Below are positions 22,786-35,200 of a DNA stretch of 64,000 bases, in pieces. Positions within the stretch are counted from its first letter, which is position 1. Every line of letters starts with the position of its first letter. This stretch comes from Sebastes aleutianus. Taxonomy: Eukaryota; Chordata; Actinopteri; Perciformes; Sebastidae. The stretch covers positions 124,001 through 188,000 of the forward strand of contig CAKAKS010000291.1 of NCBI GenBank assembly GCA_916700875.1, written 5' to 3'. Made by a program: the position numbers and the translations under genes. Below the pieces are notes generated by a model. The model had not been told where the DNA came from. It worked only from the letters and a program-made list of their open reading frames with translations, and made no database searches.

Positions 22786-23282
22786 TCGTAATATTACGAG
22801 AATAAAGTCAGAAGTTTACGGGAAAAAAAGTCGTAATATTACGTGAATAAAGTCATAATATTATAAAGTCATAATTTTAAGTGTTATTTTCTTAAGTTAT
22901 GACTTTATTCTCAAAATATTACGACATTTTTTCTCCTAAAGTTATGACTTTATTCTTGTTTTATTACAACTTTTATCTTGTAGTTATGACTTTATTCTCG
23001 GAATACCACGACTTTTCTTTTCTCGTAAAGTTATGACTTTATTCTCGTAATATTACGTCTTTTTTCTCGTAATTTTGGGACTTTATTCTGGAAATCTCAG
23101 ATTTCTTTCCCTCAATGTGGTCCTAATACTCCGTAGTACATTTGCACTTGGGCCCTCACTGCATTAGACTTATATACTATATACTTAGACTATAAACTGT
23201 GTTACCTTCATCACAATGCTCAAATATTTTGCGGCTTCAGACAGATTTTGGCTCTTTTGATAGTAAAGGTTGCTGACCCCTG
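22786..23282 (+). mobile_element. hAT-type non-autonomous element, left end missing
   Basis: An internal ~38-bp minisatellite ('gactttattctcgtaatatt', 'acgactttttt', 'tctcgtaaagttat') is followed by 'actccgtagtacatttgcac', 'ttgggccctcactgcattag' and the right terminus GGTTGCTGACCCCTG. This is the same order as the complete copy at 57937-58622. The canonical left end is absent. Confidence 0.7.
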
Positions 23283-23410
23283 ACCTAGATGTAACCCAGG
23301 TTGGTCGCTAGAGGGCGCTGTGACACAGTGTAGTGATTAGTGATCCAGAGAGTATTGAAGAGAGAAAGAGGCAGAACAAGAGTGCTGCTCAGTTGGAAGT
23401 CTGCCAAACG

Positions 23411-24400
23411 CTATACTATGACTTTTTTTCGTGAAATCTTTTGACATACTATACTATGACTTTAATTTTCATGAAATTTTTCGACACGCTATACTATGAC
23501 TTTTTCATAAAATCTTTTGACATGACTTTAAAAGTCTGACTTTTTTTCATGACATTTTTCGACATTAATGATTATGACATTAAAGACTATGACTATTAAT
23601 GACTGACTTTTTTTTATAAAATTTTTCGACATGCTATAATGACTTTTTTTCATAAAGTTTTTCGACGGTCATAGCGTAGTATGCCGTAAAATTTCATGAA
23701 AAAAAGTAATAGTATATCGAAAAATTTCGCCAAAAAAGTCATAGTATAGTATGTCGAAAAAATGTCATGAAAAAAGGTCATAGTATAGTATGTCGAAAAA
23801 TTTAATGAAAAAAGTAATTGTATAGCATGTCAAAAAAATTAACCAAAAAGTAACCGTATAGTATGTCAAAAAAATTCTCAGAAAAAGTCATATTATAGTA
23901 TGTCGAAAAATTTCACCAAAAAAAGTCATAGTATAGTGTATCGAAGTTTTATGAAAAAAAGTAATTGTATAGCATGTCAAAAAATGTCACCAAAAAAGTC
24001 ATAGTATGTCGAAAAATTTCACCAAAAAAAGTCATAGTATATTATGTTAAAAAATGTCATGAAAAAAAGCCCTAGTATAGTATGTCGAAGAATTTCATGA
24101 AAAAAGTCATAGTACAGAATGTCAAAAAATGTTACCAAAAAAGTCACATTATAGCATTTCAAAAAATGTCACCAAAAAAGTCATAGTATAGCACCTCAAA
24201 AAATTTCACCAAAAAAAGGTCATAGTATAGCATGTCGAAAAATTTTACCAAAAATGTCATAGTATAGAATGTAAAAATTTTACCAAAAAAAGTCAGTGTA
24301 GTATGTCGAAAAAAAGTCACAGTATAGTATTTCAAAAAATCAAAAAAAGTCATAGTATAGTATGTCGAAAATGTCATGAAAAAAGGTCATAGTATAGTAT
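23411..24400. repeat. ~38-bp minisatellite that switches orientation at about 23667
   Basis: From 23411 to about 23666 the units read 'ctatactatgacttttttt', 'catgaaatttttcgacat'. From about 23667 to 24400 they read the reverse complement, 'catagtatagtatgtcgaaa', 'aatttcatgaaaaaaagt'. There are roughly 7 left-type and 20 right-type degenerate units, so the array as a whole is an imperfect palindrome. No gene is present. Confidence 0.9.
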
Positions 24401-24477
24401 ATATATATATACTGTATTTTACAGAGCTGAAATAAGAGCTGAAATAATTGATAAAAAAATAATAAAGTAAAAAATGC

Positions 24478-24508
<31 letters not shown>
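24396..24508. repeat. (TA)n microsatellites at the Tc1 target
   Basis: Pure AT repeats at about 24396-24412 and 24482-24508 abut the left end of the Tc1 element, which needs a TA target. Confidence 0.8.
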
Positions 24509-24512
<4 letters not shown>

Positions 24513-26129
24513 CGTAGGCAAAGTTGTTGGTAACGTTCCGTTAAAGAGAGAAAAACCCACAATGGTCACTGAAATAACTTGAAACTGACAAAAGTAATAA
24601 TAAATAAAAATTTACTGAAAATGAACTAATGAAAATCAGATATTGTTTTTGAATTGTGGTTCAACAGAATCATTTTAAAAAACAAACTAATGAAACTGGC
24701 CAGGACAAAAATGATGGTACCCCTAGAAAAGATGTAAAATAATGTGACCATAGGGACATATTAAACTAAGGTGTGTCCTGTAATTAGCATCACAGGTATC
24801 TTCAAACTTGTAATCAGTCAGTCTGCCTATTTAAAGGGTGAAAAGTAGTCACTGTGCTGTTTGGCATCATGGTGTGTACCACACTGAACATGGACCACAG
24901 AAAGCTAAGGAGAGAGTTGTCTCAGGAGATCAGAAAGAACATTATAGACCTTCATGTTAAAGGTAAAGGCTATAAGACCATCTCCAAGCAGCTTGATGTT
25001 CCTGTGACTACAGCTGCACATATTATTCAGAAGTTTAAGGTCCATGTGACTGTAGCCTACCTCCCTGGACGTGGCCGCAAGGGGAAAATTGATGACATAT
25101 TGAAGAGACGGATAATACGAATGGTAACCAAAGAGCCCAGAACAACTTCCAAAGAGATTAGAGGTGAACTCCAAGGTCAAGGTACATCAGTGTCAGATCG
25201 CACCATCCGTCACTGTTTGAGCCAAAGTGGACTTAATGGAAGACAACCGAGGAGGACACCAAATCATAAAAAAGCGAGACTGGAATTTTCCAAAATGCAT
25301 ATTGACAAGCCACAAAGCTTCTGGGAGAATGTCCTTTGGACAGATGAGACAAAACTGGAGCTTTTTGGCAAGTCACATCAGCTCTATGTTCACAGACGCA
25401 AAAATGAAGCATCCAAAGAAAAGAACACTGTACCTAATGTGAAACATGGAGGAGGCTCGGTTATGTTCTGGGGCTGCTTTGTTGCATCTGGCACAGGGTG
25501 TCTTGAATCTGTGCAGGGTGCAATGAAATCTCAAGACTATCAAGGCATTCTGGAGCGAAATGTGCTGCCCAGTGTCAGAAAGCTTGGTCTCAGTTGCAGG
25601 TCATCGGTCCTCCAACAGGATAATGACCCAAAACACAGCTAAAAACACCCAAGAATGGCTAAGAACAAAACATTGGACTATTCTGAAGTGGCCTTCTATG
25701 AGCCCTGATCTAAATCCTATTGAACATCTGTGGAAGGAGCTGAAACATGCAGTCTGGAGAAGGCACCCTTCAAACCTGAGACAGCTGGAGCAGTTTGCTC
25801 ACGAGGAGTGGGCCAACATACCTGTCAACAGGTGCAGAAGTCTCATTGAGAGTTACAGAAATCACTTGATTGCAGTGATTGCCTCAAAAGGTTGTGCAAC
25901 AAAATATTAAGTTAATGTTACCATCATTTTTGTCCAGGCCAGTTTCATTAGTTTGTTTTTATAAATAATTCTGCTGAACCATAATTCAAAAACAATATCT
26001 GATTTTCATTAGTTAATTTTCAGTGAATTTTTATTTATTATTACTTTTGTCAGTTTCAAGTTATTTCAGTGACCATTGTGGGTTTTTCTCTCTTTAACGG
26101 AACGTTACCAACAACTTTGCCTACGTCTG
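24509..26129 (+). mobile_element. Tc1-like transposon, 1621 bp, with ~210-bp inverted repeats
   Basis: The left end begins CAGACGTAGGCAAAGTTGTT and the right end is its reverse complement, each next to TA. Arms (about 24509-24722 and 25918-26129) are nearly identical by eye across 210 bp. This long-inverted-repeat design is seen in several fish Tc1 families. It contains one transposase reading frame with a single small deletion (see the transposase entry). The similarity of the arms suggests recent insertion. Confidence 0.93.
24854..25909 (+). pseudogene. Tc1 transposase, broken by one frameshift
   Basis: The first frame (24854-25642) carries the paired-like helix-turn-helix DNA-binding region (residues ~15-75, 'ISKQLDVP..TAAHIIQKF'), a GRGRK-type hook (~'PGRGRKGK') and the start of the DDE domain with 'WTDETK' and 'GGGSVMFWGCF'. 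It then reaches 'QQDNDPKHS' and stops. The remainder (to 25909) continues in another frame with 'SPDLNPIEHLWKELK', which holds the catalytic Glu, and ends 'SKGCATKY'. The break lies in a short CA repeat near 25636, consistent with loss of one CA dinucleotide. All three catalytic acids (D, D, E) are visible, so only the frameshift inactivates it. There is no selection signal beyond that of a transposon. Confidence 0.93.
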
Positions 26130-26135
26130 TATATA

Positions 26136-28250
26136 TATCTCAGAGCCCAATTTTCTTTAATTAATGGTACATTAAGTACAATTTTACTTTTATTTTCAAA
26201 GCACTTTTCCGAGTTATCTAATATCTTTTGCATTGTAGTGTTGCTACTTTTACTTGAGTGCAGGATCTCAACACACACATTTTATTAAAGGCAAGAGGTC
26301 GGTGATCTTGAGAATTTAGCAAGAGTATACTAGATTTTTAAAAATTATCCAACCGAAAAAAACAGTTCAGTGTTGCCAACTCTTTTCCAATTAAAGGAGC
26401 TAGCTCCAAAAGTCCCTAAATCTGGCGAAAAAGTCGCCAAGTTGGAAACACTGACAGTCCGTCACACTCCCCCACAATTATCATTACGAACATAAACATA
26501 TCATAATGAATGTGAAAGGCGAACGTGGCTATTGTTAGTACTCACTTCTGTCAAGCTAGCAGCTTGTAGAAGATTCCGGTGACGCACAATGAGTGCACGG
26601 GCGGGCAGACAGGCAGGCAGGTCTCCCGTCCAGTCCTGAAACAGCCATAGATACCCAATTCTTTTCTTTTTTATTGTTGGACCATTCTATTTATTGATTG
26701 CTGTCAGGATGTAATGAGAATTTTAACTAATATAACAAAAGCATTTCTAAAATCTTCACCAACTCTACCTTTTAAAAGCTCAAAAAAAGACAACACCAGA
26801 CAAAAACATAATATAAAGTTGGGTAAAAGATGAAATGAATGAAGATTTTTATGGCTCCAGCATTAAAATCATTTAGTCTGTGTGTATCAGACTTTGTTGT
26901 TGCCTCGCTCACATAGTTGCCGCTTCCCTCACAGGAGGTCATGGGAGATCAGCTAAATTTAGCCGTGTAGTTATCACTGAATGTGTGAAATGAAGCTTAA
27001 TCGCACGTGTTTGTAACTGTGACAATCAGCTGAGGTGAGGATGAAGAGGAAAAAAACAGATGATCAACTGAAAGAGGACAAACACTCTAATGCTCCTCTG
27101 AAAGGGACTGAATGACATTTCGGGGAATATAGAAATATTTCTGGAGATTTTACTTGCACTAAATGTTCCTGATTGAGGACTTTGATCTTTATGAATTACT
27201 GAAGAGGCACTTTGTTAGTAAACATTCAAATAAAACCAAAAACTCAAATTCATTTCACTCAGTTTGTCTATTTAATATATAAAATACGGTAAAACATACG
27301 CAAAAAGGGTAAGGTTTCAAGGGACGTGGATACTTTGGTACAACAAACACTTTTTTGTAAAAGCGGTATAGAATTTCAATAACATATCAGTGCATACTTT
27401 GTATATGAAAATATACACAAATTGTATATCATTCTCAAAAAAAACAACAAAAAGAAATATTTTCTTTACAACAAAAACCCAAAGCAGACTAGCTCAACAC
27501 AATATATTAGCTATAAATTTCATCTTTAGTATTCCATATGCTACATTATTCTGAGTTGTTTTCAAACTCATTTGTGATGCATGTCCTTTATCATTACTGT
27601 ACGTAACATAAGTTTTTGTTGTTACCTGTATCTCATGCATTTACTTTTTTTTTTTTTTTTTCAAATTTCATGAATTACTAATTTCAGTTGTTTCCCCTGT
27701 TTTTATAAATATATTCTATATCTTAATTAAAATTGCAGCATTTAACTGGTATTTCCTTCATTGCATTTACTAATACCACAATAACTGATCGTGCAATTTT
27801 CAGCAAGTTGTTTTAAAAAAAGGAAACCAGTACTATGTTTATGATAAGGAAGATAAAATAAGAGAGAAAATAAAAACTATCCTACACAAAATAGCAATAA
27901 AATAAAAGCTCCATAATAATATCATCATAATAATAGACAATGGAACTGTCACCAGCACAAATTAATCCAAAAATAGTGAGATTCTAAAAAACATTGTACA
28001 CAACAAGTAACAGGGGTGCAGGTTTTCATTTCTCATATAGATTGTCATGTGACTAAACTCCTAAATTGGACAGAGAACCTTTTTGTACATGAACAAAACT
28101 GCATGAGGCAGGAAGCCAATCGGTGTGGTGTCACATTTCAGTCAACCATCAGCCCCCACAAACACAAAGAGTTTCCATTGAAATTAGTTTTGTAAAAATG
28201 GAAATGACTCATTAGCTCTGCCTGAAGGCTGGCACCACTCATCAGTTGGA
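26136..28250. other. Intergenic or distal mef2d 3' region, no gene recognised
   Basis: AT-rich sequence with a T-run near 27643-27661 and A-rich stretches. Part of it may be distal 3' UTR of mef2d, since mammalian MEF2D has a long 3' UTR, but I cannot place the end. No protein signature. Confidence 0.45.
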
Positions 28251-28253
28251 TCT

Positions 28254-29394
28254 TCAAAGAACTTGTTTGACATTTTGGGAAATGTGCTTATTCGCTGTCT
28301 TGCAGAAAGTTAGATGAGAAGTTTGACTGTCTGTTAAATAGGAAGTTACAGCCGGTTAGCTTAGCTTAGCATAAGGTCTGGAAACAGCTAGCCTGGCTTA
28401 AAAAAAAGCCTACCAGCACCTCTAAATCTCAGTAATTTAAAGGTTTTCTATTCAATATTCAGAGCATTAATATAGCAGCAAAAAACTATTTGCTTTGTAA
28501 AGATATAGTGGAGTAATGTCTACCTGAGCAGAGAATGAAGTCGCTCTCCCTCTGTTGTAATCCAAGCTTTTCCTTGCTTTGTTGACATAGCCGGGCATGC
28601 CTTTTCGTGCATGTTAATGCATGTGAGCGTGCCCCACTGGCTAGGTCACGGCCGCTGCTCTGCACTGCTCTCATACGGCGGTTACAGCAATAACGCCGTC
28701 CCGACCAACGGCCCCGTCACAGAAGCATAGCACCCACCCTCTGGTTCCCTCCCCTGGTTAACATTTTTGACCCCGTCAGCAGTGCTGCCTTGTTTTCACT
28801 GTTAGCGCCGTTAACTACAAGCCGCCGGCTCTGCTTTCGCCATGTTGAGAGCTGTGCAGAGGCAATAGAAATGCTCCCAATCTCGCATTTAGCAAATTTA
28901 AATTGCCCAAATTAGCGAATGTTATGCATTTGCACGGTTCGTTAACACGGGAAACCAGATACAAAACTGAATTGATTGAAAAAGTGCTAATATTTGATTT
29001 TGAAGAACCTGAAAAAAAGGTGGTCCTAAGGTGGAAATGTCAGTGTAGGGCTTATAAATAATATACTCTATTTTAAGGCTATAACGTTATATTTTTTGAA
29101 AATTTTCTGGAAAACCGTGTAAAATTTAAGCTAAATTTGGATAAAAATTGTTCGTAATCGCCGTCTAAACATTATGACAGGAACACTGCATTAGAGGTGA
29201 GCTTCAGAGGTGCTAGAAGGCGAGTTTTGTTACCTTTGGACAGAGCCAGGCTAGCGGTTTGCCCCCGTTTCCTGCTTAACTACCCGACTGTAGCTTTAGA
29301 TTTACTGCACAAACATGAGTATCAATCTTCTCATCTTAATCTCGGTAAGAAAGCGAATAAGCGAGTTTCCCAAAATGTAGAATTACTCCTTTAA
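28254..29394. mobile_element. Fold-back element with an internal insertion
   Basis: The left end reads 'gtttgacattttgggaaatg', 'gcttattcgctgtcttgc' and 'gttagcttagcttagcata', 'acagctagcctggct'. The right end carries the reverse complements 'agccaggctagcggtt', 'aagcgaataagcgagtttcc', 'caaaatgtagaattactcc' then TTTAA. The arms (about 28262-28400 and 29240-29394) thus pair. The middle (about 28480-29190) looks like a separate element. Confidence 0.6.
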
Positions 29395-29399
29395 CGGTT

Positions 29400-31795
29400 T
29401 AAGAGGCTAATTTTCTCCAACATGAGTTTATTGAAAGTGTTGGATGTTAAATTGATGACTGAAAGAAGAAAACAATACTAAACTGAACTTTAGCAGAGTG
29501 AAAAGCTACCACACTGTCGAATGAGGGACGGAAAAATAACCTCATGGAAAACATCAACAACACTGGTGAGAACACGTCACACAGCACCGTGATGTTTCTT
29601 CCGTACACTCGCCACAAACCGTCGGTGTCAAACACTGGTTTCACACTCTGCTCAGACCAAACGGCATCGATTCATAAAAGCCGCCGTCGTCTTCACCTAC
29701 ACTGACCTAAAAGTGTAAGATTGTTTAAGTAGATTAAAAAACAGCCAACAAACAACAGCTGACACGCCAGTTTGCACTTTGAGCATCGTCTCAAGGAAAA
29801 AAAAAGGTCAAGCAATCAGGAGAAACTTTCTATTTGTAGGCTATAAACAACCCGTGTACACACACTCATACACACAAACTTGAAATGGTTGAGACCAAAC
29901 AAATCTGTACTATAAAACATACAATTAAACAACACAGCACTTAATTCCAAAGTGAAACAAAGGCATAATCTGTGTCTTCTTAACGTGGAAAAGATTCTGT
30001 CAATGAAAATATGCGTCAAATAAGTGCGTTTTATCTCTTAGCTACACAATAAGTGAATGGCAGTGTCCTAATCGTTTCATGTTCAGGTGGTTATGGACAG
30101 TTTTACTTTGATTGTGGGTTTTTAAAAAATGTGTGGTAGGAGAACATGATGACACCACAACCAAGCAGGCCTCTGTGAGTGAGACAGAAAGTGCACAAAC
30201 CATCAACACTAGCATAAAATAGGTTTACTGAAACAAGTCCGATCCACCAGCACTACCTAGTGTGGCGAAACCCCTGCACCATAGCTCGAAACATATCAAA
30301 TTCACACTCATATATGCAAACAGATCCACTGAGAATCAACACATTGCTTGTTTTTAGGGATACCTAGCAAAGTCTATGCAAATATAGTCATATGTACATA
30401 CACGTCGTTGAAGCTGAAAAGCTATTTTACTTTGTCGCCAACTGAAGCGGTAGAAATATAGAAAATGTCTTTTTCCTTTCACTTTTTGAAACACGGCAAA
30501 GAGCTAAGGAGAGCTAGAGAGAGCTAAAGAGGACATCAAAGCTTTTGTATAAGGAGTGATTTTTATACAAAGTCAGAATTCCTACTTCTGGACAACCAAC
30601 GGACCTTCAAAACAGATTTTTTTTTTTTTGTTTAAATACCAACAGATAAAGAACACTTGGACTGAAAGGACCAAATACTTTCCCTACCCAAAAAAGCCAC
30701 CAGAGAGGCTCAAAAACTCTATGCATTTAACTGGATGGCATCTACTCCTGGTAATAAGCTGAGTGGCTGGCTGGATTTCTGGTACAACAATTTCCATCCA
30801 AGTTCCAGAAGAAATGAGGTGAGAGGACGGGAGGAGCACCCCGTCTGAGGAGAGAGTGACGGCGAAATTCGAAGCCTGAAAAGCATCAACAGTTTCTAGT
30901 TCTCGTTTCCGTGACAGTGCGAGTGATAAATCGTTGTTGTCCCTGCACCGTGTGCGAGAGGCATTTGGCTTTTTTTGTTAGTTTGTTGAAGAGAGGTTGA
31001 TATTGGCACTCGGTGCTCGGCTCCACCTGAGGGCTCGGGCCTGCCTTGGTGTACGAGGTTGGGAGAAGGTGGCAGCAGAAAGAACCATTCACGGTGAAGT
31101 GTCTTTACCTAGAAGAGCCAGTTTGAGTCCGTTTGCTCAGTGCCAGATAGATGCTCAGTCCTCAAACTTGTCCAGATTAAGTTCTATCCAAAAGTGCAGT
31201 TTGGAAGTGACTTATGGAAGAATGGACAGCACGCAATCCAAGCGACATTGGATTTAAAAAGAGCAGGAAGTGGTGAGTCATACAAGTCCCATAACGTCGA
31301 CAAGCCACCAATCACAACGTGAACAATGTAGCAGAGCTCGATGTAAATACGTGAAGGTGAAACCATGTGATAGATAAATGTTTTTATGGTTTTGTCAGAT
31401 TGCAAAGGTTCAACACCTCATTTCTACAAAAAAAAATGACTATACGGGAGTCCATTCAAGCAAGAAGGCTTTAAAAATCTACTGTCCCTCTATTCAAGGA
31501 TCTACACAGGACAAAATATCCAGCTGAGTAAAGTCATCCTCTCCTCACTCAGAGCGTGATCCCCAAAGGATTTTTATTTCTATTTTTTTTTTTTGGCAAA
31601 GCCTCATAAGTCCGGGTGACGCAGCTGAGTTGTATAATTTTGGACAGAGGCAGATGTGTGATGATAGTGTCACATGGCAGTGGGGTCGGGGCAGTGGGGG
31701 TTTAAGAATGAGTGTGGGTGTGTGTTGTGGGTGTTGTGGGTGTTTGAGTGTCAGCAGAACTTCCCTGTGGGTTCAGTGAGGTGTGGCAGGCGACT
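29400..31795 (-). other. mef2d: Probable 3' UTR of mef2d
   Basis: It lies directly after the mef2d stop on the minus strand. It has no repeat family I recognise from 29.4 to 31.8 kb and no conserved open frame. That it is transcribed is inferred. Confidence 0.4.
31573..31578 (-). terminator. mef2d: Possible proximal polyadenylation signal of mef2d
   Basis: AATAAA on the minus strand about 220 nt past the stop codon. A more distal site is also likely, given the long UTR usual for this gene. Confidence 0.35.
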
Positions 31796-31934
31796 CTATG
31801 TGACCCAGGTGTCCAATCTCATGCGCTTGATGTTTCCTCCCTCCTGCTCCGGATCGTTCGACGCCCTGAGGAGCTCGGCTGAGGGGCTGAAGTCGGGGCG
31901 GCTGCCGGGACCGACGTTTCCCGTAGCGCCAGCT

Positions 31935-31968
<34 letters not shown>

Positions 31969-32282
31969 TGCCGCCACCTCCCCCTCCGCCGCCGGCTGCA
32001 CCAGTGTCATCGCGATCGCTGCCTTCAAAGGAGCTGGCGTTGCTGCTGACGCTGTCTGCAGGCGAGCGGCCGGTCGGGGGCTCCAGGCACAGCAGGGAGC
32101 CGGGGTACTGCGGCGGCGCGGTCAGGATGGCTCCACCTGAGGTCGAGGACGGCGTGGTGGAAGATGGAGGAGGGCAAGGGGTGCTGCGATCCCGGCCGGG
32201 CGAGACGGGCTCCGACTTGATGCTCACGCAGGAGTTTGTGTTGACGGTCAGCATGGCGCCTTGAGGTATATGGGTCACAGGC
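31796..32282 (-). CDS. mef2d: mef2d last coding exon (C-terminal activation domain)
   Basis: Acceptor gttttcag at 32283-32284; joined to the previous exon it reads 'NLVPVTHIPQGAML'. It contains the conserved 'CVSIKSEPVSPGRD', a KxExxSP module in which sumoylation of Lys is controlled by Ser phosphorylation in mammals. A Gly-rich run (G8-S-G10) follows, then 'GGNIKRMRLDTWVT' and TAG at 31796-31798. Confidence 0.95.
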
Positions 32283-35200
32283 CTGAAAACAGGGTCACAG
32301 AGGACAGAGAGAGAAAGACAATGGAAGATAAGGGACAGAACAAAGAGGAAAGGCGAGAAAACAAACCATACAAATGATTAGCTACTTGACAAAAGGTATA
32401 TGAGAAACTGTAAGGTCACTCGCAGACAAAAACCCACATTACAAGGCACAGCACCAACAGGGAAAAGCCACACTCGTTTATTCAACAATCCAATCAATTC
32501 GGCGCCTTAAAAGCAGAAGTAAACCCCCACACTGCTCCCATAAGATCAACACAACAGCCCAGGAAGCATGAAATGATTCGTGTGACAGGGTGGTTCGCAG
32601 TGAGTCAGCTATGATGTGAAGAAACTACAGATGATAAAAAGAAAATAATCTCGGGTTAGAGAACATGGTGGAAACCGGAACTACGTCTCATTTCCTGTTT
32701 GACTGCAGACAGCACCAGACATGCTTAGAGGGAGCCAGCCAAAAGCGCACAGACACACAGGAAAAAGGAAGTATGATACAGTACCGGCCCAACCACTCAT
32801 CTCTACCCAAGAGCAGGTTGGACGGAGAGCCAACACTGTGGGGAGAAAACAAAATGTTGGAGCCCAAACCAAAGGGAAGAGGTGGATTAGAAGGCATGTG
32901 TGGAGAAAAGTGTGAAACATTATTGCGAGCAAAGTTTCTTCAACAACAGCAATAATGTTAATGTCTTAGCATCAGAAAAACAAAGACCCTAATGGGCTGA
33001 ATTTTTGTTACAGCACACATAAAAATCCAGGTATGAAAATCTTGTTTTCTGATCTCCAAACACAGTGAATGGAGCATTTACACAAGAAGAAATGTGTTCG
33101 TATGGACAGTGACGCGTTCTGAACTTTTGACTTACTACAGAGTTTGTACGGTGGCCCTTCAGGACAAAAACGCATACAAGAGTGAATGCAAAAAACCATT
33201 TACATTTTTTTGCTTCAGTAAGGTACTTATGATTAAATCAAGGATTATTTTTATAAAGAAGTTGAAATGCAAATATGCAATGCAAAGGCTGCAAATACTA
33301 AAACAAAAACAACAGAAATGTGCAGCAAGAGAAGGAACTCAAAGGATGGAAATTCCAGCAAAAATATTGAAGCTTTGATCGTTCTGATATTTCTATTGTT
33401 TCTTATTTTGGAGTGAATTACTCTTAAAGTTTTTGCCTTTTGTATGCATTTTGACATTTGCAGCATTTCATGATTTTGAGCGCTGAGGTTTCCCTCTTGC
33501 ATGCGTTTGGTCCTCAGAGGCCACCGTATTTGTGGGTGTTCCAGGGCTGTAGCATTAAATAAGACGGGAACAATATGAAGAAAATATCTGCTTGATTTCT
33601 CAAAGCTGAGACTTGCAATTTATGGCAAATGCACACCAGTAGAAAAAAGTCTTAAAACTTATTATAATTTATATAATTAATCTTTGCTGCAGTGTTACAA
33701 TTTTATAATTGAAAATCTTTACTGCATCAACTTTTTGATATTTGTTCTACAAGCTGCTCTGAGCTTAAATATTAATTGAATTACAAATTAATTTTACCGC
33801 GCATATGTTGTAACCAAATAATATGACGTGAAGATGATGCGTGGCATCTCCTCTTTTCACCCTCCTTTGGAAGAGGACCCGCTCCGTATATATAAGGGGC
33901 TCATTCTAAGCTAACGAAAACACAACGATTCTTAGTTTCAGATGATTATACACCAATGAAAAAATAATAATGAATATTATTTTCCATTTCTGGCAATAGA
34001 TCCCAAATCATACACACTGGTCCTTTAAAGCAAATACACACGCAGTGGACTTAAATAAGCAAAGTCAATGTCCACGGTCTATTAATTAAAACCAAATATG
34101 TAATCTGTGAGATGTCTGTTATCTTAAAAAGTTTGAATAATATTATTTAACTGAAATTTCCTACTGAAATTTTATATTCTCCTAATATTTGTCAGCTAAA
34201 TTAATAACGACCTTCATATTTTCACGGTTTTGAAAGTTTATGTTTAAGGCCAGTTCTTTGTTATGAGTCACTTTAAATGTATGGCTGCCTTCAAGGCAAC
34301 ATTTACTGTACGTCATTTTGTTTTAGACAAAAGCCCTTCAAATGCAAAGTGGACTTCAAACCCCCCCTACAGACAAGGTCATGACATTTCACACACGCAC
34401 ACACTAGTAGTGGCTGTTCACCTCAGGTTGGCAGCCAGACTGGACACCTGGCTAGACAGCTCGCTGCACTGTTTGTCCACGCCCCACATGCTGTGGACAA
34501 GAGGAGAGAACACACTTCAAGGATCTGGTGTTCATGCTACCAAAGACACAACTCAAACCCGGCAGCGTTAAGCTCACGCAGCTCTCGACACACGCTGCGA
34601 CTGCACTTAACAAGTCCTCTAATCTGATACAGAGGCTTCTCAGTCTTCTTCTTTATTAAATCTTGATATGAAATCTTGATATAAAATGGTAGAAAAAACT
34701 TGAAAAATATCTGCCAAGGTTTTTCCCAAAAAACTCAAATTACATTCCATTCACTTGATACGATGAGCGATTTGTCTTTATGTATCATTTCTAGGAAATA
34801 ACCACATATCCTGTATCCACACAGCAAATTACATCAAAATCAAGGGAGATGATTGTACACCACAGGCAGAATCTTTCACTTCTTCAAAGAAAATTGAAGT
34901 GACTTTGTTCATTCCTTCAAAGACATTCAAGTCTCAAAGTTGTGTTTACGGTAAGGCTCCTAACTGGGACAGCAACAAGAAACAAGAGTGCACAAATTAC
35001 TTCCTTCAATTCTTCCAATGCACTATGATAAAATGAGGTTCATGCTGCTGCTCTTTAGTTCAAAAGGTCTCTTGGAATTGTTTAGTAAATGAACATATAC
35101 TAGCAGGGAAAATAAATCTGAGTTTTATCAGTCAAGGAGCTTTACTTGTCGTAAAAAAAAAATTATAGTTAGACGTGTTGAATTATCAGATACATTTGTG

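Noticed and set aside
31674..32264. 196-codon plus-strand frame with a poly-proline run
   Set aside because: It is the antisense reading of the last mef2d exon and its GC-rich Gly tract.
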